Made by a program: the position numbers and the translations under genes. Positions 33,750 to 41,377 of a stretch of DNA of 64,000 nt are shown piece after piece. Source of the stretch: Gammaproteobacteria bacterium. Its GTDB lineage: Bacteria; Pseudomonadota; Gammaproteobacteria; SZUA-140. Position 1 is the stretch's first letter; every line of letters starts with the position of its first letter. The notes beneath the pieces are model-generated. The model was given only the letters and a program-made list of their open reading frames with translations, searched no databases and was not told where the DNA came from. Location: the NCBI GenBank assembly GCA_016218365.1, contig JACREF010000007.1:49897-113896 (forward strand), read 5' to 3'.

Positions 33750-34230
33750 GCCCGTGGCAGGCTCCGGCGCTCCGCACTACCTGCATTTCATTGAACGGTT
33801 GTTGCTGACCCTGTGGGCCGGCTGCCTGTGGGCGGTCGGCTATCTGGTCGCGCCGTTGTTGTTTCATCAGCTGGCCGACCGCCAGCTGGCCGGCGAACTG
33901 GCCGGGGTGATGTTCCGTGCGGTGGCAGCGATTGGTCTGGGTTGTGGCGTACTGTTGTTGATGCTGATTGTGCAGCGGGCCGGTGTCGCGGCGCTGAGGC
34001 AGTGGCGCAGCCTGCTGGTTATTGCGATGCTGGCGCTGACGCTGATCGGCTTGTTCATATTGCAGCCGCAGATCGCGGCATTAAAGGCCCAGTCCGGCTG
34101 GCATGACAATGTCGAGCTCGCCGCACGTTTTGGCCGGCTGCATGGACTGTCGTCGGCGCTGTACAGCCTGACCAGCCTCAGCGCGCTGCTGCTGGTGCTG
34201 TTCGGCGTGCAGCGCGCTGCGCAACACTGA
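33742..34230 (+). CDS. DUF4149-type four-span membrane protein
   Basis: This 162-residue inner-membrane protein resembles the DUF4149/TMEM205-like family: TM1 with [21 protein letters not shown], a short loop, and three more spans, the last ending [13 protein letters not shown]. The segment [19 protein letters not shown] precedes the last span and is typical. The function is unknown. It overlaps the greA end by eight nucleotides, and GAGG upstream supports the chosen start. It is the last backbone gene before the accessory island. Confidence 0.8.
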   Translation: MSEPVAGSGAPHYLHFIERLLLTLWAGCLWAVGYLVAPLLFHQLADRQLAGELAGVMFRAVAAIGLGCGVLLLMLIVQRAGVAALRQWRSLLVIAMLALTLIGLFILQPQIAALKAQSGWHDNVELAARFGRLHGLSSALYSLTSLSALLLVLFGVQRAAQH

Positions 34231-34270
34231 TTCCTGATACACCCCTCTCACCTGAATGGCACTTACTTAA

Positions 34271-34523
34271 GGATGCTCTGATTAACAGGATGTTGAAAAA
34301 GGCCGTCCATGCCCTTTTTCAACCCGCAAAGCAAAAAATGTGATTTTTGCTTTGCTCCACACAGGCTGTTTTTCAACAACCTGTTAATTCGTATTGTCGT
34401 CATGCCCGCCCCCGATCGGGTCGAGGGCAGGCTCCAGCGGGCATCCATAAATAATTGTAATATCTGGCTTCCCGCTTTCGCGGGAATGACGGCCGTAGTA
34501 ATTTTGGATTAATCAGAGTTTCC
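34271..34523. mobile_element. MITE-like element A (interrupted by a nested element)
   Basis: Inverted ends GGATGCTCTGATTAA and TTAATCAGAGTTTCC are flanked by TTAA on both sides (34267-34270 and 34524-34527). The interior after the nested insert is nearly identical to element B at 48880-49031 and contains the REP-type hairpin TTCCCGC-TTTC-GCGGGAA. Without the insert it is about 151 bp. It has no coding capacity, so it would have to be mobilised in trans by a transposase recognising these ends. Confidence 0.85.
34286..34383. mobile_element. nested 98-bp MITE-like element
   Basis: This element lies inside element A and is bounded by its own inverted ends, CAGGATGTTGAAAAA and TTTTTCAACAACCTG, flanked by a duplicated TTAA (34282-34285 and 34384-34387). 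Removing it and one TTAA restores the end sequence of element B exactly (CTCTGATTAATTCG). The interior has a further hairpin AGCAAAAA...TTTTTGCT. It is non-coding and of a different family from its host. Confidence 0.85.
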
Positions 34524-34535
34524 TTAAGCGGTTGC

Positions 34536-34686
34536 ATAACCGATGTGGCATGGATCAGGCACGCAGTCTGGCAAGGAAGCTGCGTCTGGAGTGCGGTGAC
34601 GTGTCACCGCACTCCACAACGCAGGCAGGAGGTAGCCTGGGTTGAATGGAGTGAAACCCGGGTTCACTGTTGCTCAACCCAGGCTA
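34536..34686 (+). repeat. composite direct repeat, left copy
   Basis: This block of about 150 bp starts ATAACCGATG...GGATCAGGCACGCAG. It contains the 28-bp hairpin (copy 2 at 34588-34615) and the palindrome AGCCTGGGTT...AACCCAGGCT. It matches 39750-39902 in the same orientation with scattered substitutions. The two copies bracket the island genes. The rest of 34231-34787 holds only MITE A and unremarkable sequence. Confidence 0.85.
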
Positions 34687-34787
34687 GCTCCTGTCCCGCC
34701 TAGCGGGAGAACGTCGGGTCCTAACCGAAGTAACATCTGGCCTCCGATGAGGCCCCGGGCTTGTGGATGTGCCTTTGATTTATCGTT

Positions 34788-35315
34788 TCATTGGCGTGTC
34801 TTCAGGGCTTGCACTATGGCGTCAAGCCGGTTGCTGGTGAGTTCGTTGCCGATGATGCGCTCCCGAATTGTCCCTGTGCTATCGATAGGGTAATTGGTTG
34901 GCAGGCCGGTGACATTGAAAGACCGGGCAATCTTTCCCTGGGGGTCAAGCACGACAGGGAATGCCAATCCATACTGCTGCACAAAGTGGATCACGGTTTG
35001 ATAATCCTCGCCGACATTGATTGCCAGGATGGTGAATCCATCAGCCCGATACCTGTCGTAGGCCGCTTGCGCAACGGGCATCTCCTTGCGGCAGGGTGCG
35101 CACCAGCTGGCCCAGAACATCACCAGCACGGTGTGGCCGTGCAGGCTGACAAGGCTGACCGGGGTATTATTCAGGTCGACGCCGTCCAGGGGTGGGGCGC
35201 GGCTGCCAATGATCCCGGCAGCCTGGGCCATGTTGCAGGCCAGGAATCCAAGAGTCACCAGCCACCCCATGGGGTACCGACGAATCCTGCCGGAGAGGCC
35301 GCATGCTCTGGACAT
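34788..35315 (-). CDS. TlpA-type periplasmic thioredoxin
   Basis: This 175-residue exported, membrane-anchored thioredoxin-fold protein is of the TlpA/ResA type. An N-terminal hydrophobic segment at residues about 16-33 acts as signal or anchor. The AhpC/TSA-like core has FWASWCAPCRKEM (Cys72, Cys75) and the cis-Pro in VTGLPTNYPID. Family members reduce disulfides of specific periplasmic clients such as apocytochromes or copper-site proteins. Its start lies four bases after the stop of the outer-membrane protein gene, so the two are one unit. An alternative start is Met16. Confidence 0.85.
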   Translation of the reverse strand: MSRACGLSGRIRRYPMGWLVTLGFLACNMAQAAGIIGSRAPPLDGVDLNNTPVSLVSLHGHTVLVMFWASWCAPCRKEMPVAQAAYDRYRADGFTILAINVGEDYQTVIHFVQQYGLAFPVVLDPQGKIARSFNVTGLPTNYPIDSTGTIRERIIGNELTSNRLDAIVQALKTRQ

Positions 35316-35319
35316 GGGT

Positions 35320-36312
35320 TTACTGGAAGCCGTGTGACACGCCGACCATCAGCCCGAAACGCGGCGCCAGATTGCTGTCGTTGACATATTGATAGACCGG
35401 CAACTGGATATGTGTATACAGCGAGCTTGTCTCGGCGATCTGCAGGCTCAGTCCAGGCGTCAGATACACAAAGCTGCCGCCGGTATTCGGCACCGCGCTG
35501 CCATTGAATGCATCATGGTCGGTGGTGCGCAGATTCAGTTGCAGGCTGCCAAGCAGTGTGGGGTCGATGCGGTAATTGAGTCCGGCATTGAGCAGCAGGG
35601 TGTTTCCGAAGCGATAGTTCAGGTCATTTTCGCTGTTGAGCTGATAGGAGCCGGAGGTGAACAGCGAGAATTCATGCGGGCGAATCTGGTAGCTGTAGAA
35701 GGCCGAGACCTGTCCATCCCATGAGCCGGTGCCGGGCATGATCGTCGGTTCGTTGATGACGCCATCGCTGTTACGCAGCTTGTAGTCGCCGGTCGGTGCC
35801 TTGACGCCGGCGCCGGCGATCAACAGCTGTTTCAAGGATTGCGAGACGGCATACCTGAAATTGACCCGCACATCGCCGAGGCCGCTGGAGCCGTCGACAT
35901 TGCTGAAGTCACCGGTATCCATATGGATGTGCTCATGACGGCGGTTGTTGATCAGCGGTAGCACAATGTCTGTCGACAGGCGGTCGCTGAGTCCGTAGCT
36001 GACGTCCAGCTGCACCAGTTCGTTATTGGTGCGCAGTTCACTGTGGCTGTCCGCTTCGATCGCCCCGGTCTCGAAATTGATGCCGGGCGTCAGCACCTGG
36101 TTGACGGTGTTGTCGCCATGCAGTTTTTTATCCATGCGGATATAGCGGTAGGACAGGTCGATGTTGCCCTGGCCGGCCGCGGGCAGCGATTCCTGGGCGC
36201 CGGTCACCAGCGAGCAATTTGCCGATCCGCAGGTGGCATGTGCCTGCTGGGTCGCGGCCAGGCCGAGGCCGGCAGTGATGATCAAGGTCAGGGGAGTTTT
36301 ATAAAATTTCAT
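35320..36312 (-). CDS. outer-membrane beta-barrel protein of unknown function
   Basis: This 330-residue protein has a Sec signal (cleavage after QQAHA, about residue 26). The mature N-terminus carries a Cys pair in TCGSANCS. The rest alternates amphipathic strands and ends in GVSHGFQ, with an aromatic near the C-terminus as in outer-membrane barrels. The look is that of the MetA/phenol-degradation-type transporter family. The RRHEHIHMD loop is His/Met-rich and could bind a metal such as copper, and the N-terminal cysteines are natural clients for the coupled TlpA-like protein. Both points are inference. It is divergent from regB. Confidence 0.7.
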   Translation of the reverse strand: MKFYKTPLTLIITAGLGLAATQQAHATCGSANCSLVTGAQESLPAAGQGNIDLSYRYIRMDKKLHGDNTVNQVLTPGINFETGAIEADSHSELRTNNELVQLDVSYGLSDRLSTDIVLPLINNRRHEHIHMDTGDFSNVDGSSGLGDVRVNFRYAVSQSLKQLLIAGAGVKAPTGDYKLRNSDGVINEPTIMPGTGSWDGQVSAFYSYQIRPHEFSLFTSGSYQLNSENDLNYRFGNTLLLNAGLNYRIDPTLLGSLQLNLRTTDHDAFNGSAVPNTGGSFVYLTPGLSLQIAETSSLYTHIQLPVYQYVNDSNLAPRFGLMVGVSHGFQ

Positions 36313-36391
36313 CGGTGCTCTCTGTTGAATTTATATCTGGCTGAATGTGGAATCTGGCGATCAACACGGTTTTTTACATCGCGGATAAGAA

Positions 36392-36431
36392 TGACAAATT
36401 GTGGCGGGGCTGTCGTGTGACAAATTGCCGC
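36392..36431 (+). promoter_or_regulatory. direct repeats in the omp/regB intergenic region, candidate RegA sites
   Basis: TGACAAATTGTGGC (36392) and TGACAAATTGCCGC (36418) are direct repeats 26 bp apart in the 387-bp divergent region. A weaker third copy, TGTGACATATTG, is near 36478. The second, read in reverse, is GCGGC-AATTT-GTCAC, close to the GCGGC-N5-GTCGC pattern I recall for RegA/ActR-type regulators. I see no coding sequence in the region. Confidence 0.5.
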
Positions 36432-36699
36432 ACCTGGGCGGCGCAGACTGATCCTGCAATGATAGGGTCGCTTGGCTGTGACATATTGATCACTGGGATA
36501 CGGGATGGTGGTTCAGGGCAGGATGGTCGCCTGCACGGTTTTCCGGTTATAATTGACAGCCCGTCGGAAGAGGCGGCGGTGGCTGCGTCATGATGTTGGG
36601 GCGTGCCCGGCATGCCCATAAGCGGCGCTTTCCGCCCGGTTCCACCTTGCGCTGCATCCGGTGATTAACGATCATATGTGCAACTCATAAGACACCGCG

Positions 36700-37974
36700 A
36701 TGCACGCTGTCCACCCGACCTCTGAATCCACATCCTCCGGCCTGAACCTGCAGCGTCTGGTGGTGTACCGCTATCTGATTATGGCCGGGTTGCTGGCTGC
36801 CATTGTGACAGCGGTGCTGGGCGGATTCCCGTTGCCGCTGGCAGCATCACTGGTGATCATCGCCTGCTTTGCCGCGATGAATATCCTGACGTGGTTGCGA
36901 CTGCGGCTGTTTGCCCGCGACGTCAGTGATCTGGAGCTTTTCCTGCAGCTGTTTGCCGATGTGGTGATGCTTGCCGCGTTGCTGTATTTCACGGGTGGCT
37001 CGACCAATCCCTTTGTGTCGCTGTTTCTGGTGCCGCTGACGCTCGCCGCCGCGTCGTTGCCGGCACGTTATACCTGGGCGGTCGCTGGTGCAGCGCTGCT
37101 GTGCTATTCATTATTGATGGTGTGGTACATCCCGCTGCCCCATCTTCATGGTGATGATTTCAGTCTGCATGTGCTGGGGATGTGGTTCGGCTTCGTTTTG
37201 AGTTCTGTATTGATCTCGTTCTTTGCGGTGAAGATGAATGCCACATTGCGCGAACGTGAGCAGGCCCTGGCCAGGGCGCGGGAGCAATCGCTGCGCAATG
37301 AGCGACTGGTGGCGCTGGCGACGCTGACGACGGGGGCGGCACATGAACTCGGCACCCCGCTCGCCACCATGGCGGTATTGGGCAGGGAGCTGGAGGCGGA
37401 GTGTGCTGCGTTGCCGGATGCAACGGCGCAACTGCATATCCTCCGTAGTCAGATTGATCGTTGCAAACATATCCTGGCCAGTATGGCGATCTCTGCCGGA
37501 CAGTCACCTGCCGAGGCCGGGCATCGTCAGGCACTGGATCAGTATCTGACACAGACGGTGGAAAAATGGCGCGCCAGCAGGCTGAATGTCAGTCTTGATC
37601 AGTCCTGGAGCGGTGTGTTACCCGCGCCGCATATCGTCATTGACCAGACATTGACTCATGCGATCACCAACATCCTGAATAACGCGGCCGATGCTGCAGC
37701 ACACAGCGTGGAATGCCACGGGCAGTGGACGGCAGATGAATTGACGCTGGATATCAGTGACCGGGGTCCGGGGCTGAGTGCTGAGCTGATGGCGCAGCTT
37801 GGCAAGCCGTTCATCAGCACCAAACTGCCCGGCGAGGGGATGGGGCTGGGCCTGTTTCTTGCCCAGGCTACCATCCAGCGCCTGGGTGGCAATGTGCACA
37901 TCTCCAATCGAGAGGGTGGCGGCGTATGCACCCGTATCGTGTTGCCGCTGTCGAATCTGCGGGTGTCGCAATGA
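36700..37974 (+). CDS. regB: RegB/PrrB-type redox-sensing histidine kinase
   Basis: This membrane kinase senses the redox state of the quinone pool. Six spans occupy about residues 22-178. The ubiquinone-binding signature GGSTNPF is at 99-105. The phospho-acceptor is His215 in AAHELGTPLATM. A redox-active-type Cys255 lies in DRCKHILASM. The His-to-Cys spacing of 40 residues equals that of Rhodobacter RegB (His225, Cys265). ATPase motifs are NILNNAADAA, DRGPGL and GEGMGLGLFLA. It has 424 residues. It overlaps regA by four bases. Confidence 0.9.
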   Translation: MHAVHPTSESTSSGLNLQRLVVYRYLIMAGLLAAIVTAVLGGFPLPLAASLVIIACFAAMNILTWLRLRLFARDVSDLELFLQLFADVVMLAALLYFTGGSTNPFVSLFLVPLTLAAASLPARYTWAVAGAALLCYSLLMVWYIPLPHLHGDDFSLHVLGMWFGFVLSSVLISFFAVKMNATLREREQALARAREQSLRNERLVALATLTTGAAHELGTPLATMAVLGRELEAECAALPDATAQLHILRSQIDRCKHILASMAISAGQSPAEAGHRQALDQYLTQTVEKWRASRLNVSLDQSWSGVLPAPHIVIDQTLTHAITNILNNAADAAAHSVECHGQWTADELTLDISDRGPGLSAELMAQLGKPFISTKLPGEGMGLGLFLAQATIQRLGGNVHISNREGGGVCTRIVLPLSNLRVSQ

Positions 37975-38525
37975 GTGACCAGGGGTTTTCCGGCAACCTG
38001 CCCAGTCTGCTGGTGGTCGATGATGATCCGGTCTTCACCGAGGTGCTGGCGCGCGCCATGGAGAGAAAAGGCTACAGTGTGCAGCTGGCGCATGATGTTG
38101 CCTCGGCCTTGGACATCGCGGAGCAGGAATCACCGGAATTCGCCGTTGTAGATCTGAAGATGCCGGGTGGCTCGGGTCTGCTGCTGGTGCAAAGGCTCAG
38201 GGAGCTGGATCAGCATACGCGTATCGTGGTGTTGACGGGCTACGCCAGCATTGCCACCGCGGTCGAGGCGATCAAGCTGGGCGCGACCCATTATCTGACC
38301 AAGCCTGCGGATGCCGAGGCGATCATTGAGGCATTCTGGCAGGACAGCGGTAAGGTCGATGTGCCGGTTGGCGAGGCCAGGCCGTCCGTCGACCGCCTGG
38401 AGTGGGAGTACATCCAGAAGGTGCTGAATGACTGTGATGGCAATGTCTCCGCCACCGCGCGCAGTCTGGGGATGCACCGCCGCACCCTGCAGCGCAAGCT
38501 GCAAAAACGTCCGGTGAGGAGGTGA
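37971..38525 (+). CDS. regA: RegA/PrrA-type response regulator
   Basis: This 184-residue partner of the kinase has the receiver domain at residues about 12-125, with acidic VVDDDP, phospho-acceptor Asp61 in VVDLKMPGGSG and Lys in YLTKPADAEA. The C-terminal Fis-type helix-turn-helix, NVSATARSLGMHRRTLQRKL, is nearly identical to that of RegA/PrrA/ActR proteins, which control respiration, carbon fixation and hydrogen or nitrogen metabolism according to redox. Its ATG overlaps the kinase stop codon. The island location means its targets may include the divergent outer-membrane gene. Confidence 0.93.
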   Translation: MSDQGFSGNLPSLLVVDDDPVFTEVLARAMERKGYSVQLAHDVASALDIAEQESPEFAVVDLKMPGGSGLLLVQRLRELDQHTRIVVLTGYASIATAVEAIKLGATHYLTKPADAEAIIEAFWQDSGKVDVPVGEARPSVDRLEWEYIQKVLNDCDGNVSATARSLGMHRRTLQRKLQKRPVRR

Positions 38526-38665
38526 TGAATGGGCAGGGGCGGATACTCTTGATCAATGAGGGCCGGGTTAATTGAGGCATGAATATTCATCAGTTCGGTA
38601 TCATTTATTGGCCTCACATGCCGAAGTAATGTTCATGCGGAGTCGATTTCCCGGGAGGATCGCAC

Positions 38666-38704
38666 ATGTTCGCAGCCGGATTGTTGTGTAATGACATTAT
38701 CTAA
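38666..38704 (+). CDS. 12-codon upstream frame overlapping the cyclase start
   Basis: ATG at 38666 has a strong GGGAGG eight bases upstream and opens the short frame MFAAGLLCNDII, ending in TAA inside the beginning of the diguanylate cyclase gene. The cyclase ATG has no good ribosome binding site of its own. A translational coupling or leader-peptide arrangement is likely. Confidence 0.45.
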   Translation: MFAAGLLCNDII

Positions 38705-39668
38705 GCTATCGGCCAATAACATTGCCTCGATCATTGAGGCATCACCGATAGGCATGCTGCTGGTCGATACTGCGGGAACAATCATTTACCTCAATCGCCG
38801 GGCGGAAGAGATCTTCGGCTATATGCATGATGAGTTGCTGGGCAGTTCGGTCGAGATCCTGATCCCTGCAGCATCACGACAATCTCACGTTCAGCAGCGC
38901 AGTGATTATGCCAGGAATCCGCAACCGCGCGTGATGGAGGGCCGGCGGAATCTGTATGGCGTGAATAAGGCGGGGGAGCAGATCCGTCTTGAGATCGGGC
39001 TGTCACCGCTGATGCTTGACGATCAGCCCGGTATCCTGGTCTCGGTACTGGATCTGTCAGGTCAGGGAATGATTACAAAGTTGAAGCGGGAGAATCTGTC
39101 CTTGCGGCAGGAGGCAACCCACGATGCGCTGACTGGCCTGCCTAACCGGCGGATGTTTTACGAGATGTTTGAGAAGATCATGTTCGCGGCGGTCCGCCGT
39201 CGCGAGTATCTGACGCTGATGTTTGTCGATCTGGATGGATTCAAGGTTGTGAATGACCAATGCGGTCATCAAACAGGTGATCTGCTGTTGCGTGAAGTCG
39301 CCGCCAGATTGACGGAACATACCCGGCGGAGTGATGTGGTCGCCAGGGTAGGCGGTGATGAATTTGCCGTGATCCTGGTCGATGTCAGGGATGGCAACGG
39401 CGCGGTGCAGAGTGCCAACAAGCTGGTGCGGGAGATCGCGGCGATCACCACGGTCGCAGGCAATGTTGTGCAGATCGGCGCCAGCATCGGGCTGGTCAGG
39501 TATGCCCCGTCAGATGTTGCACAGATGGATGATATCATGCGGCGGGCCGACCAGCTGATGTATCAGGCCAAACGGGCGGGTGGCGGGCAGGTGGCCTATG
39601 TCGAATTCGCTGCCGCCACGAACCCTGCTGCCGGGAAACCGGCGGGGCCAGATAGCAATATTCTCTAA
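38691..39668 (+). CDS. PAS-GGDEF diguanylate cyclase
   Basis: This predicted cytoplasmic c-di-GMP synthase has 325 residues. A PAS domain (residues about 10-125) has ASPIGMLLVDTAGTIIYLN and EEIFGY. The GGDEF domain begins at HDALTGLPNRR and has an intact active site GGDEF (221-225), with Asp180 and Asp182 in FVDLDGFK. An RxxD inhibitory site (Arg212 to Asp215) lies five residues before GGDEF, so product feedback is expected. No membrane segment is seen. It lies 165 nt after regA and could share its transcript. Confidence 0.93.
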   Translation: MTLSKLSANNIASIIEASPIGMLLVDTAGTIIYLNRRAEEIFGYMHDELLGSSVEILIPAASRQSHVQQRSDYARNPQPRVMEGRRNLYGVNKAGEQIRLEIGLSPLMLDDQPGILVSVLDLSGQGMITKLKRENLSLRQEATHDALTGLPNRRMFYEMFEKIMFAAVRRREYLTLMFVDLDGFKVVNDQCGHQTGDLLLREVAARLTEHTRRSDVVARVGGDEFAVILVDVRDGNGAVQSANKLVREIAAITTVAGNVVQIGASIGLVRYAPSDVAQMDDIMRRADQLMYQAKRAGGGQVAYVEFAAATNPAAGKPAGPDSNIL

Positions 39669-39749
39669 ACCTGCCTGACTTTCCGGGTCAGGGTGAGCGG
39701 ACCCCCCGTTTCGCTTGAAATTCTGTTGTATGCCTGCTAGCTTGGTTTG

Positions 39750-39902
39750 ATAACCGATGCCGCGTGGATCAGGCACGCAGTCTGGCAAAGAAGCTGCGTC
39801 CGGAGTGCGGCGACGTGTCGCCGCACGCCACAACACAGGCAGGAGGTGGCCTGATGTTGAACGGAGTGAAACCCGGGTTTCGCTGTCGCTCAACCCAGGC
39901 TA
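39750..39902 (+). repeat. composite direct repeat, right copy
   Basis: This is the right-hand partner of the 34536-34686 block, with a variant of the 28-bp hairpin (GGAGTGCGGCGA stem, 39802-39829) and the AACCCAGGCTA palindrome end. Its last part also matches 46455-46515. The interval 39669-40135 is otherwise non-coding. Confidence 0.85.
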
Positions 39903-39922
39903 CCCGCCGGCTACCTCCTTAA

Positions 39923-40071
39923 GGAACCTCTGATCAATTCAGAGCTTCCTGCGGCACACGGATGTGCCGCCACTACCATGACAGCAGGTCATGGTAGTGA
40001 AGGAAAGTGAAAACCACGTTTTCCGCTTTCCGTGCTCTGAGAATTCCAGGATGGAATTATTCAGAGCTTTC
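39923..40071. mobile_element. MITE-like element C
   Basis: This 149-bp non-coding element has ends GGAACCTCTGATCAATTC and GGAATTATTCAGAGCTTTC, with duplicated TTAA (39919-39922 and 40072-40075). The ends resemble those of elements A and B, while the interior differs and contains a hairpin CTACCATGAC...GTCATGGTAG. The flanking sequence matches 46516-46548 without the element, which serves as an empty site. Confidence 0.85.
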
Positions 40072-40135
40072 TTAAGTAAGTGCCATTCTTCTCTGACCCC
40101 GTTTTCCCGGCCACATCGCGCTAGCAGGAGGAACG

Positions 40136-40744
40136 ATGGTAGACGATCCGATGTATCACGATGGGATGCGGCGGCTTCAGGACGCGCGCGAAACGCGGCC
40201 GTTGGCTGACCGCCTGGAGCAAGCGACCGTTCGCGCGGCGTTCACCGGGGAAGACCGGATGTTTATCGAGCGTTGCCCGATGTTTTTCGTGGCAACCGCC
40301 AATGCCGATGGCCATCCTGACTGCTCGTATAAAGGTGGCTTACCCGGGTTCGTGCGTGTCCTCGACGGCCGCACGCTGGCCTTTCCTGATTACGACGGTA
40401 ACGGCATGTACCGATCCTGGGGAAACATCCTGGTCAACCCTCATGTTGGCCTGCTGTTTCTGGATTTCGAGCAGCCACAGCGAATCCGGGTCAACGGCAC
40501 GGCGCAGATCAGGGAGGACGACCCGTTGCGCGCCGAGTACCCGGGCGCGGTGTTCATTATCCGCGTGACGGCAACGCGGATCTTTCCGAACTGTCCTCGC
40601 TACATCCACAAGATGCAGCTTGTCGAATACTCGGTGTATGCCCCGCGGCCGGATTATACGCCACCGGTGCCTGCCTGGAAGACGTTTGATGTCTTTTGCG
40701 ATGCCCTGCCGGCCCGTGATCGTCCAGATGACAACAAGGGATGA
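40136..40744 (+). CDS. pyridoxamine 5'-phosphate oxidase-like flavoprotein
   Basis: This 202-residue split-barrel protein is of the PNPOx-like family. FFVATANADGHPDCSYKGG and ALAFPDYDGNGMYRSWGNI-type segments (here RTLAFPDYDGNGMYRSWG) are typical FMN-contacting strands, and VGLLFLDFEQPQRIRVNGTA follows. It is a putative FMN- or F420-binding reductase rather than true PdxH; the substrate is unknown. GGAGG lies just upstream of the start. It is single and bounded by repeats, so it may have arrived with the island. Confidence 0.85.
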   Translation: MVDDPMYHDGMRRLQDARETRPLADRLEQATVRAAFTGEDRMFIERCPMFFVATANADGHPDCSYKGGLPGFVRVLDGRTLAFPDYDGNGMYRSWGNILVNPHVGLLFLDFEQPQRIRVNGTAQIREDDPLRAEYPGAVFIIRVTATRIFPNCPRYIHKMQLVEYSVYAPRPDYTPPVPAWKTFDVFCDALPARDRPDDNKG

Positions 40745-40986
40745 GACTGTCAGTAAGCCCAGGCCCGCCGCACCGCCCCTCGCCATCGGCTCAGGTCAGT
40801 GTGGGAGGAAAGGGGCGTGGAGGGATTTAATAGTGGTCAGCCTGTCTAGGGATGGTCGCGCAGCCTGTGGGTCACCCCCCCCCATGCACCGTATATATTA
40901 TAGAATGACCCGGTTGGCCCTCGCTGACGGCAAATCAGCCGCTCGCAACGATCAATGGGTTGGCGGCAGGGTTCCGGTCCGTGCTG

Positions 40987-41295
40987 TTAACGCGGTTTCT
41001 TGGCCTTCGGCAACGTGATCTTCGGTTCCGTGGCCGGGCGGTAGACGATGGTGGTGCGGCCGATGTTCTGTACCAGCTCGCAGCTGCTGGCGGCGCAGAT
41101 CTGGTCGGCGATCTGCTCGCGTTGTGGCCGTTCGCCATGGTTGATCTTGACCTTGATCAGTTCGTGGTGGGCCAGCGCCAGCTCGATCTCGGCCTGCACC
41201 GCCGGGGTGTAGCCGTTGTTGCCGATCATGATGACGGGCTTTAAGTGATGGGCCAGGGCGCGCAGGTGACTGCGCTGTTTCGGGTTCAGCGGCAT
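40987..41295 (-). CDS. yhbY: ribosome-associated RNA-binding protein YhbY
   Basis: This 102-residue CRM-domain protein has the GxxG-type loop in IGNNGYTPAV, within LNPKQRSHLRALAHHLKPV onward, and a C-terminal VYRPATEPKITLP. YhbY associates with pre-50S particles. The start at MPLNPKQRSHL is standard; upstream in-frame codons are not conserved. It is divergent from rlmE, as in other Gammaproteobacteria. Confidence 0.94.
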   Translation of the reverse strand: MPLNPKQRSHLRALAHHLKPVIMIGNNGYTPAVQAEIELALAHHELIKVKINHGERPQREQIADQICAASSCELVQNIGRTTIVYRPATEPKITLPKAKKPR

Positions 41296-41377
41296 GTTCG
41301 GACTTCCGTGGTATACTGCAAATCGGCGCTCATTATAGCAGCTTATCGTTGCGTCCGAGCTGATTTCGGTACTCCCC

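Noticed and set aside
36345..36593. Small frames in the omp/regB divergent region
   Set aside because: The frames on both strands lack ribosome binding sites and overlap the repeated regulatory boxes; the composition does not look coding.
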